Below, in pieces: positions 37,157 to 46,707 of a DNA stretch of 64,000 bases (its first letter is position 1; each line of letters opens with the position of its first letter). A program made the position numbers and the translations under genes. The notes beneath the pieces are model-generated. The model was not told where the DNA came from. It worked only from the letters and a program-made list of their open reading frames with translations, and made no database searches. The DNA is from Neptuniibacter halophilus (GTDB taxonomy: Bacteria; Pseudomonadota; Gammaproteobacteria; Pseudomonadales; Balneatricaceae), in NCBI RefSeq assembly GCF_030295765.1, contig NZ_AP027292.1:3844001-3908000 (forward strand), in the 5' to 3' direction.

Positions 37157-38170
37157 TCAATCACCCAATAATCGCTGCGCCAACTGCTGCCCTCGCAGCA
37201 AACGTTCCGGCTGAAGCTGCCACTGTGCCCCCTTGAGCCGGGAAATCGACGATAGCGGACGACAACCGGATGACTCAAGATACTCAAGAATCTCCAGTGT
37301 ACCCTGCCGCTCATTACAACACAGTAACGCCTGACACCCCGCCGCAAGCGCATGCCGCGCCCGGTCAGCGTAACCGCCAACCGCGTGAGCCGCCTTCATG
37401 CTGAGATCATCACTGAATATAACACCCGTAAACCCGAGCTTCTGCCGCAACACCTCCTGCAACCAGAACGATGAGAAACCCGCTGGCGCAGCGTCACAAC
37501 GCGGATACAGCACATGAGCAAACATCATGGCGGCAACCCCCTGCTCAACAGCACGGCGGAACGGCAGCAAATCGCTATCCCACAGCTGCCCGAACTCCCG
37601 CTCATCGAGCGCATCATGCAGGTGCGTATCCGCATCGGCCCAGCCATGACCGGGAAAATGCTTCACCGTAGCCACCATACCTGCGTCCTGCATCCCCTGA
37701 ATATAAGCCCGGGACAGCGCGCAGACATCCTCTGCATTATCAGCGAAGGCGCGATCTCCTATCACCGTATTACGGCCATAATCCACGTCCAGCACCGGCG
37801 CAAAGCTCAGATCAACATCGAGCTGGCGCAACTCAGCAGCCATCAGATAAGCCAGATCTGCCGCCTGCTCAAGACCCTGTTGCGGATGACGCTTATAGTC
37901 ATCGGCCAACGCCTTCACTGCCGGCAAACGGGCCACCCCCTGCCTGAGCCGCTGTACCCGGCCGCCTTCCTGATCGAGACTGATAATAAGCTCAGGACGC
38001 ACCGCACGAACACAGCGGACCAGCTCTGCCACCTGCTCAGCACTTTCCGTATTACGGCCAAACAGAATAATGCCGCCAATCAGCGGGTTCTGTAGCAGCG
38101 CCGCTTCCTCCGGCTGCAGTATGGTGCCATCAAGATCAAGAAATAGGGTTGCTTCGGTCATAGATCTCAT
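37157..38170 (-). CDS. nagZ: Beta-N-acetylhexosaminidase NagZ
   Basis: 337 residues, glycoside hydrolase family 3. NagZ works in the cytosol and removes GlcNAc from GlcNAc-anhydroMurNAc peptides in peptidoglycan recycling; its products control AmpC induction in some species. Visible motifs are NPLIGGIILFGRN, SLDQEGGRVQRL, the catalytic loop KHFPGHGWADADTH and the nucleophile Asp in FSDDLSMKA. The start overlaps the stop of the YkuD gene in ATGA; a start three codons in (ATG at 38161) is an alternative. The neighbours psrA and nagZ are also adjacent in Pseudomonas. Confidence 0.96.
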   Translation of the reverse strand: MRSMTEATLFLDLDGTILQPEEAALLQNPLIGGIILFGRNTESAEQVAELVRCVRAVRPELIISLDQEGGRVQRLRQGVARLPAVKALADDYKRHPQQGLEQAADLAYLMAAELRQLDVDLSFAPVLDVDYGRNTVIGDRAFADNAEDVCALSRAYIQGMQDAGMVATVKHFPGHGWADADTHLHDALDEREFGQLWDSDLLPFRRAVEQGVAAMMFAHVLYPRCDAAPAGFSSFWLQEVLRQKLGFTGVIFSDDLSMKAAHAVGGYADRARHALAAGCQALLCCNERQGTLEILEYLESSGCRPLSSISRLKGAQWQLQPERLLRGQQLAQRLLGD

Positions 38171-38646
38171 TCTTCTATCAAAATGCGGGTGCCGGGTTCT
38201 ACCCGATCGAACAGCTCAATAAGGTCGGTGTTACGCATGCGGATACAGCCATGGGAACGGGCCTCCCCCATAGGCTCGGTATCAGGGGTACCGTGAATGT
38301 AGATATAACGCTGCATGGTATCGACCTTACCGAGGCGGTTTACGCCGGGCTCCAGACCACTGAGCCAGAGAATCCGGCTGAGAATCCAGTCCCGCCCCGG
38401 GTGCTCAGCCGCAAGCTGAGCAGAGTAGATTTCACCGGTGAAGCGACGACCAACCAGCACCGCATTCAGCGGCAGGTCATGGCCAATTTTTGCGCGAATA
38501 TAATGCATTCCACGCGGCGTACAACCGGAGTTTTTTAATTCGCCGGGGCCGTTAAGGGCGGTCGATATGGAATAGGAGGCCACGAGCCTCTCCCCCTCCA
38601 TCAGACGGAGAGACTGCCGGGCGATGGAGAGGTGCAGGGAAAACAT
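38167..38646 (-). CDS. YkuD-fold L,D-transpeptidase family protein without signal peptide
   Basis: 159 residues, only a YkuD domain. The catalytic signature HGTPDTEPMGEARSHGCIRM gives His118, His132, Cys134 and Arg136. Classical L,D-transpeptidases are exported; this one has no signal peptide or membrane anchor and no binding domain. Its overlap with nagZ, a cytosolic recycling enzyme, fits the idea of a cytosolic L,D-carboxypeptidase acting on recycled tetrapeptides, like ElsL of Acinetobacter. The ATG at 38646 begins 2 bp after the psrA stop; an upstream TTG at 38661 would overlap psrA. Confidence 0.9.
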   Translation of the reverse strand: MFSLHLSIARQSLRLMEGERLVASYSISTALNGPGELKNSGCTPRGMHYIRAKIGHDLPLNAVLVGRRFTGEIYSAQLAAEHPGRDWILSRILWLSGLEPGVNRLGKVDTMQRYIYIHGTPDTEPMGEARSHGCIRMRNTDLIELFDRVEPGTRILIEE

Positions 38647-38648
38647 GA

Positions 38649-39308
38649 TCAGAGTCGGCAAAAATAGGTTTTATCAGCCCGCGCCTGCAAGCCGGCAGAC
38701 AAGACCGGGATCATCCGATGAAGGATAATTTCGACTTCTGCACCGGTTGAAAATTCACGTTTTTCCAGAGCATGCAGGGTATGGTAGTTAGACAGGGTAA
38801 AGGTGATACTGCCCAGCATGAAATGCAAGCGCCAGAAGAACTCATCGTCCTCCATCGGCGCGGCATCATGACGTAGCAACCGGATGAAAGGCATCAGCTT
38901 ACTCTGGTAGCGACCCAGCAGGAATTCACGCAGCTCTTCCTGATTTTTCATATAGGAGAGCTCAAGCAAACGCATAAATACCGCCAGTGCATTTACGTTT
39001 TCACGGTTAACCACCAGCAACGCCCGCATCAGCATCTCCAGCAGCTCTTCTAGTGAAGGCTGGCCGGCAGAAGTCACTGAGAGGCGCTCATCCAGCATCG
39101 ATTCAAGCTGACTGCACAACGGATTGAGAAACTTCTCAGCGACCGCCTGGATCAGCCCTTTTTTAGAACCAAAGTGATAGTTAATTGCTGCCAGGTTCAC
39201 TTCAGCACGACTGGTAATCTGACGCACAGTGGTCTCGGTAAAACCCTGCTCTGCAAATAGCGATTCTGCAGCCTTGACGATACTTGCGGATGTCCCTTTG
39301 TGTTGCAT
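38649..39308 (-). CDS. psrA: TetR-family transcriptional regulator, PsrA-like
   Basis: 219 residues. The N-terminal TetR helix-turn-helix reads IVKAAESLFAEQGFTETTVRQI and EVNLAAINYHFGSKKGLIQAV. The rest resembles Pseudomonas PsrA, including PSLEELLEMLMRALL and FFWRLHFMLGSITFTLS. PsrA senses long-chain fatty acids and controls beta-oxidation and, in Pseudomonas, rpoS. The order psrA-nagZ is shared with Pseudomonas; here a YkuD gene is inserted between them. It is the first gene of the psrA-ykuD-nagZ-mscS unit. The symbol rests on similarity recalled from memory. Confidence 0.85.
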   Translation of the reverse strand: MQHKGTSASIVKAAESLFAEQGFTETTVRQITSRAEVNLAAINYHFGSKKGLIQAVAEKFLNPLCSQLESMLDERLSVTSAGQPSLEELLEMLMRALLVVNRENVNALAVFMRLLELSYMKNQEELREFLLGRYQSKLMPFIRLLRHDAAPMEDDEFFWRLHFMLGSITFTLSNYHTLHALEKREFSTGAEVEIILHRMIPVLSAGLQARADKTYFCRL

Positions 39309-39391
39309 CAGTTCTCCAAACCAGCGTTTAAAACAGTAAACCGTAGATTATAACGGCAATACCGGCACTGAAATCAAGTCAGATAATACCT

Positions 39392-40456
39392 TTAGCGAGT
39401 CCAGGTGCGGGCCTGAGTAAGGCGCCCCCACCAACGCGTCAACACGCGATCACCGGAATCGACCGCCAGATCAGATATTTTATCCTGCAGGCTTTTCTTC
39501 TCTTCATAACGAACAATAAAGATATCGGCCTGATCCGCTGCATCCATCAGGTATTGATCTGAAGTAGACAACTCATCGATCAGCTTATTTTCCAGCGCCT
39601 GCTTACCAAACCAGATCTCACCGGTGGCAACAGAATTAATATCGACCTGTGGCCGATATTCCTGAACAAAACCTTTAAACAGATCGTGGGTTTCCTCCAG
39701 TTCCTGAACAAATTTTTCACGCCCTTTTTCCGTGTTCTCGCCGAATACGGTCAGGGTGCGCTTGTATTCACCGGCGGTCAGCACTTCGTAGTCGATATCA
39801 TTCTTTTTCAGCAAGCGGTGGAAATTCGGCAACTGCGCAATAACACCAATCGAACCCACGATCGCAAATGGTGCCGCTAACAGTTTATCTGCAAGGCAGG
39901 CCATCATGTATCCACCGCTGGCAGCCACCCGGTCAACACAGATCGTCAATGGAATCTGCTTGCGCTTAATCCGCTCAATCTGAGACGAAGCAAGACCATA
40001 TTCATGCACCATACCGCCGGGGCTTTCCAGACGGATAACGATCTCGTCTTCAGCTTCTGCCAGTAACAGGACGGCCGAGATCTCCTGACGCAGCGGTTCC
40101 ACTTCACTGGCTTTTACATCGCCGTCAAAATCAAGCACGAAGATCCGCTTGCGATGCGCCTCTTCCTCTTCAGGCTGCTTGTTTTTCTTACGTGCTTTTT
40201 TCTCTTCTTTCTCTTTCTTCTTCTCGGCTTTGTGCAGCGCTTTGAGCTCCTCTTTATCGAGAATGGCGTCTTCCAGCGCCTCTTTCATATCCAGCAGCTC
40301 ATCATTGAAGTGAATCACTTCAATATCCCCGTGTTTTGCATCTTTACGGGAACGGGAGGAGACCACGGCGATGCCAGCCACCAGCGCGATAATTGCGAAA
40401 ACCACAGTGACAGATTTAGCCAGAAACAGACCGTAATCAGTGAAAAACTCAACCAC
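39392..40456 (-). CDS. sohB: SohB inner-membrane peptidase (S49 family)
   Basis: 354 residues, against 349 in E. coli. It begins with an anchor segment (FFTDYGLFLAKSVTVVFAIIAL), a charged Lys/Glu linker, then the signal-peptide-peptidase-like domain with the nucleophile Ser180 (DRVAASGGYMMACLADK) and the general base Lys232 (AGEYKRTLT). SohB is thought to cut in or near the periplasm; its substrates are not well known. I chose the GTG at 40456, which has CGGAG eight bases upstream and matches the E. coli N-terminus; the frame extends to 40525 without support. It is divergent from the SCP2-domain gene. Confidence 0.94.
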   Translation of the reverse strand: MVEFFTDYGLFLAKSVTVVFAIIALVAGIAVVSSRSRKDAKHGDIEVIHFNDELLDMKEALEDAILDKEELKALHKAEKKKEKEEKKARKKNKQPEEEEAHRKRIFVLDFDGDVKASEVEPLRQEISAVLLLAEAEDEIVIRLESPGGMVHEYGLASSQIERIKRKQIPLTICVDRVAASGGYMMACLADKLLAAPFAIVGSIGVIAQLPNFHRLLKKNDIDYEVLTAGEYKRTLTVFGENTEKGREKFVQELEETHDLFKGFVQEYRPQVDINSVATGEIWFGKQALENKLIDELSTSDQYLMDAADQADIFIVRYEEKKSLQDKISDLAVDSGDRVLTRWWGRLTQARTWTR

Positions 40457-40543
40457 AGAGAAAACTCCGAAATTAACTATAGGAAGAAGGTGAGCTAATG
40501 TATCATACTTCCCTCCGTTACCCACCTAGTTTAAGGCTCAGAC

Positions 40544-40879
40544 ATGCCCCAAGAGATATCCGTCGCCAAAGTCATTGAGAAGCTTCCAGGTCGTTTTGTA
40601 CGAGAGAATGCAGAGGACTTTACAGCGACCTTTCAGTTCCTGCTGGAGGATGAACAGGATTTCTTTATTCAGGTGGCCGATCAGGCCTGCGAGATCAAGC
40701 CCGGCGAACACCCGGACCCGGATGTCACCCTGATTATGGAAGCGGCCACCATGATCGAGGTCATCAATGGCGAGAAAGACGGCATGAGCGCCTTCCTCAG
40801 TGGCAAGCTGCGTGCCGAAGGCAACATCATGCTTGCCACCAAACTGGGCAAACTATTCAGCCGGGAAAAACAGAGCTGA
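40544..40879 (+). CDS. SCP2 sterol-binding domain protein
   Basis: 111 residues with the SCP2 layout: IEKLPGRFVRENAEDFTATFQFLL, then FFIQVADQACEIKPGEHPDPDVTLIMEAATMIEVINGEKDGMSAFLSGKLRAEGN and a final helix. These small proteins hold a hydrophobic ligand such as a lipid in a tunnel. Some members assist ubiquinone synthesis (UbiJ/UbiT), but no ubi gene is next to it. Its last 27 bp overlap the convergent nudC. Confidence 0.85.
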   Translation: MPQEISVAKVIEKLPGRFVRENAEDFTATFQFLLEDEQDFFIQVADQACEIKPGEHPDPDVTLIMEAATMIEVINGEKDGMSAFLSGKLRAEGNIMLATKLGKLFSREKQS

Positions 40880-41674
40880 TCCGGAATCCAGCTCAACTCC
40901 CTGTTCAGCAAAAAAACGATCAATCAGGCGTCTGGCAATTGTGAATTTCGGCGGCAGATTTGGCAGATCATCAACACTGAACCATTGAGCATCAAGAATC
41001 TCGACCCCGTCCGGCCTGAGCTCACCTGCCGCGTAGTCCGCCATAAAACCGAGCATAAATGAGTGCGGGAAGGGCCAGGACTGGCTGAAGCAGTACTCAA
41101 TATTCTTCACCTCAATGCCCACCTCTTCCATCACCTCCCGCGCCACTGCGGATTCAGCACTTTCCCCGGCCTCAATAAATCCTGCCAGCGTGCTGTACCG
41201 ATCAGAATTAAATTTTGCCGCATTCGCCAGCAGGCAGCGCTCGCCGTCACGTACCAGAACAATGATACAAGGCGAGATGCGCGGATACTGATGGTGTCCG
41301 CAACCCGTGCAAACTTTGGCCATTTCATCCTTATGCAGGCTCAGGGGAGTCGCACAGCGCGGGCAGTAACGGAAAGATTCATACCAGATGGCGATCTGAG
41401 CTGCCGATGACAGCATCACATATTCTGCCTCGGTATTGATACCACCCAGCAGGCTGCGCAGACCCAGCAACTGTTCCCGATTCACACCATCAGGCAAGCA
41501 CTTGCTGCGCAGAATCGCCAGCTCCAGCGATTGCCCTGTTATCAGCCCCAGAGGCAACGTGACCTCAACGTCCAGATCAGCCAGTTGTTCAGCCGTACAG
41601 CGTATAACGCCCTGTTCAGTCCCCAGCAGGCGCTCCTGACAGGCCAGCAGGTATTCAGTATTTGATTCGGACAA
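40853..41674 (-). CDS. nudC: NAD+ diphosphatase / NAD-capped RNA hydrolase NudC
   Basis: 273 residues. NudC splits NAD(H) to NMN(H) and AMP and removes NAD caps from RNA 5' ends. The zinc site has Cys104, Cys107, Cys122 and Cys125 (YCPRCATP, CTGCGHHQYPR). The Nudix box spans about 165-186 (GFIEAGESAESAVAREVMEEVG). The NudC-specific SQPWPFPxS motif appears as SQSWPFPHS at 197-205, with the first Pro changed to Ser. The start is a TTG at 41674: AAGGAG (41681-41686) lies six bases before it, and the frame upstream offers no better codon. Confidence 0.95.
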   Translation of the reverse strand: MSESNTEYLLACQERLLGTEQGVIRCTAEQLADLDVEVTLPLGLITGQSLELAILRSKCLPDGVNREQLLGLRSLLGGINTEAEYVMLSSAAQIAIWYESFRYCPRCATPLSLHKDEMAKVCTGCGHHQYPRISPCIIVLVRDGERCLLANAAKFNSDRYSTLAGFIEAGESAESAVAREVMEEVGIEVKNIEYCFSQSWPFPHSFMLGFMADYAAGELRPDGVEILDAQWFSVDDLPNLPPKFTIARRLIDRFFAEQGVELDSGSALFFPAE

Positions 41675-42221
41675 AAATTTCTCCTTAAGTACTGCAGACA
41701 AAAGTACCGCAGATATACACCCGCCAAATCCGCGATAATACGCCCGGCGGCGTCCATAGAAAATGCTAAGAAAACGACCTGTTCGCAGGTGAAGAGCGCA
41801 ATTTTATGCGCTGAGGCAGTAGTTTAGTCTTCAGCTTTAATAACTCAACTGCTACCCTTACGCCTGATTTTAATAACCCATGAATTTAAGGAATCTGCAA
41901 AACGATCCAGAACTCATTCTGAGTGCGTTAAATCAACCGCGTGCGCAGCCTCCAGCCTAGCGGAACGGCGATCCCTTTCCAACTGCGCTGACAATGCACC
42001 CTTGTGTTTGACGCTGCTGGTTGCCCCTACCGGCCAATCAGCGCTTTTCGAGCCATCCGACCTCAGCGTTAGTTGTTTACACCCGGCACCCGCAGGGCGT
42101 TAATCGCTACTTTGATCTCGCGCAGCAAGAAAGCCAGAGTGGCTTTGGCTAAGCCGCAGGTACCCATAACAATTACAACTACTTAAAACTTATGGCTGTT
42201 CTGGCATAGGAAGAACAATCA
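41675..42221. other. Long intergenic region between nudC and nhaB
   Basis: 547 bp with no convincing gene. It contains adjacent hairpins ACCTG-TTCG-CAGGT (41777-41790) and AGCGCA-ATTTTA-TGCGCT (41795-41812), a CCAGCCTAGCGGAACGGCG tract (41952-41970), and an imperfect hairpin near 42132-42150 before nhaB. I found no clean promoter for nhaB. A regulatory leader is possible. Confidence 0.5.
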
Positions 42222-43727
42222 ATGACCAACACCTTATCGCAAGCATTTGTTCGGAATTTCCTGGGAAACTCCCCTGTTTGGTATAAACAGGCGATCATCG
42301 GTTTTCTTATTCTGAACCCGATCATTCTGTACACACTCGGACCTGTTGTGACCGGCTGGTTACTTATCTTCGAGTTTATTTTCACTTTGGCACTGGCGCT
42401 GAAGTGTTACCCGCTTCAGCCCGGCGGTCTGCTCGCTATCGAAGCGATTATCATCGGCCTGGCCACCCCGGAATCGGTTTCCCACGAAATCGAATCCAAC
42501 CTTGAAGTTATCCTGCTACTGATGTTCATGGTTGCCGGCATCTACTTTATGAAGAGCATGCTGCTCTGGGTATTTACCAAGATCCTGCTCAAAGTTCACT
42601 CCAAGACAGCCCTCTCTCTGCTGTTCTCCTTCTTTGCAGCGTTCCTCTCAGCGTTTCTGGATGCGCTGACGGTTACTGCCGTTCTGATCAGCGTGGGCGT
42701 TGGCTTCTATGCGGTCTATCACAAGGTAGCTTCTGGTAAAGCCTATCATCACCCTGAGCACGACCATGCCGATGATGAGGCCGTACAGCAGAACCACCAG
42801 GCCGATCTGGAACAGTTCCGCGCTTTCCTTCGCAGCCTGCTTATGCACGGCGCTGTAGGTACCGCTCTGGGTGGTGTCTGCACGCTGGTAGGCGAACCTC
42901 AGAACCTGCTGATCGCAGAAAAAGCCGGCTGGGATTTTATTCAGTTCTTTGTACTGATGGCACCGATCACCATGCCTGTTCTGATTGCCGGCCTGCTGAC
43001 CTGCGCTCTGCTTGAGAAGCTCAAGCTGTTTGGCTACGGCTCAACTCTGCCGGAAAACGTGCGTAATGTACTGATCGATTACGCCGGCGAGATGGATGCC
43101 AAACGCACCACCCGTGATAAAGCAACCCTGATGGTACAGGCTGTTATTGCCGTATTTCTGGTTTTCGCGCTGGCCCTGCATCTGGCGGAAGTCGGCCTGA
43201 TCGGTCTGACCATTATCATTCTGCTGACAGCCTTTAATGGCATCGTTGAAGAACACCAGATCGGCAAAGCGTTTGAAGAGGCCCTGCCCTTTACTGCACT
43301 GCTGGTTGTCTTCTTCTCGATTGTCTCTGTGATCCACGAACAGCACCTGTTCCAGCCGATCATCGAAGCCGTTCTGGCCATGGATACAGCCGTTCAGCCG
43401 GGTGTCTTCTTTATTGCCAACGGCCTGCTGTCAGCGATCAGCGATAACGTCTTTGTTGCCACGGTTTATATCAACGAAGTGGTTGCCGCTTTCAATGCGG
43501 GCAGCATTAGCCGCGAACACTTTGATCATCTGGCAATCGCTATCAATACCGGCACCAACATCCCAAGTGTAGCAACACCGAACGGCCAGGCCGCTTTCCT
43601 GTTCCTGCTGACCTCGGCACTGGCTCCACTGATTCGCCTCTCCTATGGCCGCATGGTAATCATGGCACTGCCCTATACCATCGTGATGAGTCTGGTAGCC
43701 TACGCGGCACTGCAAGCCTACCTGTAA
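42222..43727 (+). CDS. nhaB: Na+/H+ antiporter NhaB
   Basis: 501 residues with about twelve membrane segments. It expels Na+ (or Li+) in exchange for H+ and helps keep internal sodium low and pH steady. The N-terminus [68 protein letters not shown] and [22 protein letters not shown] with [21 protein letters not shown] are all NhaB hallmarks. It is transcribed alone after a long leader. With Na+-NQR it gives this organism two sodium-extrusion systems. Confidence 0.97.
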   Translation: MTNTLSQAFVRNFLGNSPVWYKQAIIGFLILNPIILYTLGPVVTGWLLIFEFIFTLALALKCYPLQPGGLLAIEAIIIGLATPESVSHEIESNLEVILLLMFMVAGIYFMKSMLLWVFTKILLKVHSKTALSLLFSFFAAFLSAFLDALTVTAVLISVGVGFYAVYHKVASGKAYHHPEHDHADDEAVQQNHQADLEQFRAFLRSLLMHGAVGTALGGVCTLVGEPQNLLIAEKAGWDFIQFFVLMAPITMPVLIAGLLTCALLEKLKLFGYGSTLPENVRNVLIDYAGEMDAKRTTRDKATLMVQAVIAVFLVFALALHLAEVGLIGLTIIILLTAFNGIVEEHQIGKAFEEALPFTALLVVFFSIVSVIHEQHLFQPIIEAVLAMDTAVQPGVFFIANGLLSAISDNVFVATVYINEVVAAFNAGSISREHFDHLAIAINTGTNIPSVATPNGQAAFLFLLTSALAPLIRLSYGRMVIMALPYTIVMSLVAYAALQAYL

Positions 43728-43762
43728 AGCAGGGACGCCAGGCCCTGGCCTGCTCCCGAAAC

Positions 43763-43796
43763 AAAAAGCCCCACCTTCACGGCGGGGCTTTTTTTA
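43763..43796. terminator. Bidirectional terminator between nhaB and dnaQ
   Basis: AAAAAGCCCC / GGGGCTTTTTTT with one mismatch in the inner stem; A and T runs on both sides suit both convergent genes. Confidence 0.88.
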
Positions 43797-43832
43797 TTCT
43801 TTTACGGCTGAAGATTACGGCTGAAGAGAAGA

Positions 43833-44549
43833 TCAGTCTGCCGGCTTATCAGCCGAGAGCCAGAGACACTCTCCCCCGCTCTTTTTATCCAGCATTTGCA
43901 GGAATGCTGCATGCGCCTGCTGATCTTCATCCGGGACCTGCACCAGCGGCAACTCATCTGCACCACTGACACGACGGATCGCCAGTTCATCTTCATCACT
44001 GCCATCACCGCTACCACCCAGTGACAGGTCGGTCTGCCCCCCGGTCAGCGCCAGATAAACATCGGCGAGTATCTCAGAGTCAAGCAATGCCCCGTGCAGT
44101 TCACGGTGTGCATTGTTGATACCGTAACGATTACATAATGCATCCAGATTGTTTTTCTGACCCGGATGCTTTTTCCGTGCCAGCAGCAGGGTATCGGTAA
44201 CCAGACAGAAATTTTCCATCCTCTCCGGGTAACCATTACGCTGCAATTCCGCATTGAGGAAGCCAATATCAAAGGCTGCGTTATGAATAACCAGCTCGGC
44301 CCCGCGGACAAACTCGATAAACTCCTCCATCACCTCATTGAAGCGGGGTTTATCTTCGAGAAAGTCATTGGTGATACCATGCACCTGAACCGCCTCGGCA
44401 TCCACTTCACGATCCGGCTTGATATACTGGTGATAGGTACGCCCGGTCTGGCGTCGGTTGAGCATCTCAACACAACCGATCTCAATAATATTGTGCCCTT
44501 CACCCGGTTCCAGACCGGTTGTTTCGGTATCCAGTACAATCTGTCTCAT
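43833..44549 (-). CDS. dnaQ: DNA polymerase III epsilon subunit (3'-5' proofreading exonuclease)
   Basis: 238 residues. The DEDD exonuclease motifs are all present: DTETTG at residues 7-12, [10 protein letters not shown], and [20 protein letters not shown]. Epsilon corrects polymerase errors in the replisome. A linker follows residue 180 and the C-terminal end ([24 protein letters not shown]) resembles the alpha-binding tail. The start overlaps the rnhA stop in ATGA. The order yafS-rnhA-dnaQ, divergent from gloB, is the same as in E. coli except for strand layout of dnaQ. Confidence 0.97.
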   Translation of the reverse strand: MRQIVLDTETTGLEPGEGHNIIEIGCVEMLNRRQTGRTYHQYIKPDREVDAEAVQVHGITNDFLEDKPRFNEVMEEFIEFVRGAELVIHNAAFDIGFLNAELQRNGYPERMENFCLVTDTLLLARKKHPGQKNNLDALCNRYGINNAHRELHGALLDSEILADVYLALTGGQTDLSLGGSGDGSDEDELAIRRVSGADELPLVQVPDEDQQAHAAFLQMLDKKSGGECLWLSADKPAD

Positions 44550-44986
44550 GCCCGATTCAGCTCCTCAACCCCTTTATTAGCCAACTGATCCGCTAACTCA
44601 TTTTCCGGATGTCCACTGTGCCCTTTCACCCAACGCCAGTCGACCTGATGCTTAGCCGCCGCCTGATCCAGACGCTGCCAGAGGTCAGCGTTTTTGACCG
44701 GTTTATTCTGCGAATTTTTCCAGCCTTTACGTTTCCAGCCGGTAATCCACTCAGTAATCCCCTGACGCACATATTGGGAGTCTGTGGTTAACACGACCTC
44801 ACAGGGGCGATTAAGCGCTTCAAGCCCCTGAATCGCAGCCATGAGCTCCATCCGGTTATTGGTAGTACCCTGCTCGCCACCATACAACTGTTTTTCAGAC
44901 TCGCCGTAGCGCATAAAAACGCCCCAGCCACCGGGACCCGGGTTACCTTTACAGGCACCATCAGTAAACATCTCTACAACTTTCAC
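44546..44986 (-). CDS. rnhA: Ribonuclease HI
   Basis: 146 residues. It cuts the RNA strand of RNA-DNA hybrids. The active-site carboxylates are visible in [40 protein letters not shown] and [12 protein letters not shown], and the basic handle is [21 protein letters not shown]. It overlaps both neighbours by 4 bp, so yafS, rnhA and dnaQ are translationally linked. In E. coli rnhA and dnaQ are divergent; here they run the same way. Confidence 0.98.
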   Translation of the reverse strand: MKVVEMFTDGACKGNPGPGGWGVFMRYGESEKQLYGGEQGTTNNRMELMAAIQGLEALNRPCEVVLTTDSQYVRQGITEWITGWKRKGWKNSQNKPVKNADLWQRLDQAAAKHQVDWRWVKGHSGHPENELADQLANKGVEELNRA

Positions 44987-45756
44987 GAATTTTCCTTTAA
45001 CGATCCTCGCGTGGACGGTTCTGCTACGGGGAGCGATATCAGCCTGCGCAACCCCCAGCCTGAGCGTAGCGGCGTCATCCCGGCGATGTCCTTACGTGCC
45101 AGCAGCACACTGAAAGCACCGCTATGTCCGGGGCCGCGTTTCGCCAGCCCGCCAATAAAACCTAATCGCTTACGCCAGCGCCCGCTTTCAAAAGGCAGCC
45201 GATGATACCCGGAAAGATGGCGTAATTCAGTTAATTCGAGCAGTTTCAACCAATCGGAAAGACGCCCATGACTGATAAAATGCCCACTCCATGGCGGGAG
45301 CGCCTTCTTCCGCCAGCAAAACCTATACATTCCCCAGTAACTCAGCGGGTTAAAACCGACAATCAGCACATGACCACCGGGACGCAGAATCCTTGACGCC
45401 TCACGGAGCACCTGATGCGGCGAAGCGGTAAAATCCAGTGCATGATGCAGGACCACCACATCGACACTTTCGTGGGCCAGAGGCACTTCGGCGTTATCAG
45501 CAACGATACAGTTATCTGCCATCCCCAGCTCCATTTGCGGAACCAGTGAGAAGCAGTGGCTGACCTGACTCTGGCTGAATAACTGAACTCTGGAGTCAAT
45601 AGAAAACTGAGCCAGATGCACGCCATACAAACCCTGCAGCAGACCATCGACTACAGCCGACTCAGCCTCCAGCAGCTCTTTACCCAGCTCAGTATCGAAC
45701 CAGGCTTTCAGTTGGGGCAGCAATATTTCAAGCGGTGCCTGTTTATGAAAACTCAT
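44983..45756 (-). CDS. SAM-dependent methyltransferase-fold protein, YafS-like
   Basis: 257 residues. The second half of a class I methyltransferase fold is visible: [59 protein letters not shown]. The first motif, normally a glycine-rich SAM loop, is replaced by [14 protein letters not shown] and is weak. YafS is the E. coli gene in the same position beside rnhA and gloB; its substrate is unknown. The C-terminal region is basic ([18 protein letters not shown]). It is first in the yafS-rnhA-dnaQ unit, with a TATAAT on the minus strand at 45799-45804. Confidence 0.85.
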   Translation of the reverse strand: MSFHKQAPLEILLPQLKAWFDTELGKELLEAESAVVDGLLQGLYGVHLAQFSIDSRVQLFSQSQVSHCFSLVPQMELGMADNCIVADNAEVPLAHESVDVVVLHHALDFTASPHQVLREASRILRPGGHVLIVGFNPLSYWGMYRFCWRKKALPPWSGHFISHGRLSDWLKLLELTELRHLSGYHRLPFESGRWRKRLGFIGGLAKRGPGHSGAFSVLLARKDIAGMTPLRSGWGLRRLISLPVAEPSTRGSLKENS

Positions 45757-45850
45757 AGTAAATTCAATTTTGCGCTAGCTCAGCAGAATAGAAGCAGTAT
45801 TATATTTCTTAAACTGCACTGCAAATCAGTAATCTGACCGAGGCCATCCT

Positions 45851-46624
45851 ATGTATAACGTGACCCCTGTCCGGGCATTCTCCGACAATTATATCTGGGT
45901 TATTTCGACCCCTGATAGCACTCAGGTTGCGGTCGTTGACCCCGGTGATGCGGCGCCGGTACAAACCTATCTCGACGCGCAGGGGCTTTCGCTGTGTGCG
46001 ATTCTGATCACCCATCATCACAATGACCACACCGGCGGTGTCGCGGCACTCACCGAAGGACAGAGCATACCCGTGTACGGCCCCGCAAGCTCGCCGTTTA
46101 AAGGAATTAATCGCCCCCTCAAAGGCGGAGACCGGATCTCCCTGCTGGGCACAGAACTGGAAATTGCCGAAGTCCCGGGCCACACACTGGACCATATCAG
46201 TTACTTTTCTCGTACCGGGCAGCCTCAGCTATTCTGTGGCGATACCCTGTTTCTGGCCGGCTGTGGCCGCCTGTTCGAAGGCACGGCCGAGCAGATGCTC
46301 AATGCAATGAACTACTTCGCCGGCCTGCCGGATGACACTGAAGTTTACTGCACCCACGAATACTCGCTGGCCAATCTGGCGTTTGCTGAAGCCGTTGAGC
46401 CCGGCAATCACGACATTGAAGCGGCCATCGAACAATGCACCCAACTGCGCCATCAGGACAAACCGACCCTGCCCAGCAATCTGGCTCAGGAAAAGCGGAT
46501 CAATCCATTTATGCGCACTGACCGGCAGAGCGTAATCAATGCAGCCAATCGTTTCAGTTCAGACGCGCTGCATACTCAGACCGAAGTTTTTGCTGCCATT
46601 CGCGAGTGGAAAAATCAGTTCTGA
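45851..46624 (+). CDS. gloB: Hydroxyacylglutathione hydrolase (glyoxalase II) GloB
   Basis: 257 residues of the metallo-beta-lactamase fold. It hydrolyses S-D-lactoylglutathione to lactate and glutathione, the second step of methylglyoxal detoxification. Metal ligands are in ITHHHNDHTGG, PGHTLDHISYF, CGDTLFLAGCGRLFEG and CTHEYSLANLAF; the C-terminal substrate domain (LPSNLAQEKRINPFMR) is complete. It is divergent from yafS across 94 bp. Confidence 0.97.
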   Translation: MYNVTPVRAFSDNYIWVISTPDSTQVAVVDPGDAAPVQTYLDAQGLSLCAILITHHHNDHTGGVAALTEGQSIPVYGPASSPFKGINRPLKGGDRISLLGTELEIAEVPGHTLDHISYFSRTGQPQLFCGDTLFLAGCGRLFEGTAEQMLNAMNYFAGLPDDTEVYCTHEYSLANLAFAEAVEPGNHDIEAAIEQCTQLRHQDKPTLPSNLAQEKRINPFMRTDRQSVINAANRFSSDALHTQTEVFAAIREWKNQF

Positions 46625-46645
46625 GCAGCCCCTGATCCTCGCCTA

Positions 46646-46673
46646 TTGACCGGGCATGAGGCACTGCTAGAAT
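46646..46673 (+). promoter_or_regulatory. Putative promoter of mltD
   Basis: TTGACC and TAGAAT with a 16-bp spacer and an extended TGC before the -10. Transcription would start near 46680, leaving a leader of about 28 nt before the ATG at 46708. Confidence 0.6.
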
Positions 46674-46707
46674 GGTTCGATTTTATCGACTCATCCATCG
46701 GAGCCTC

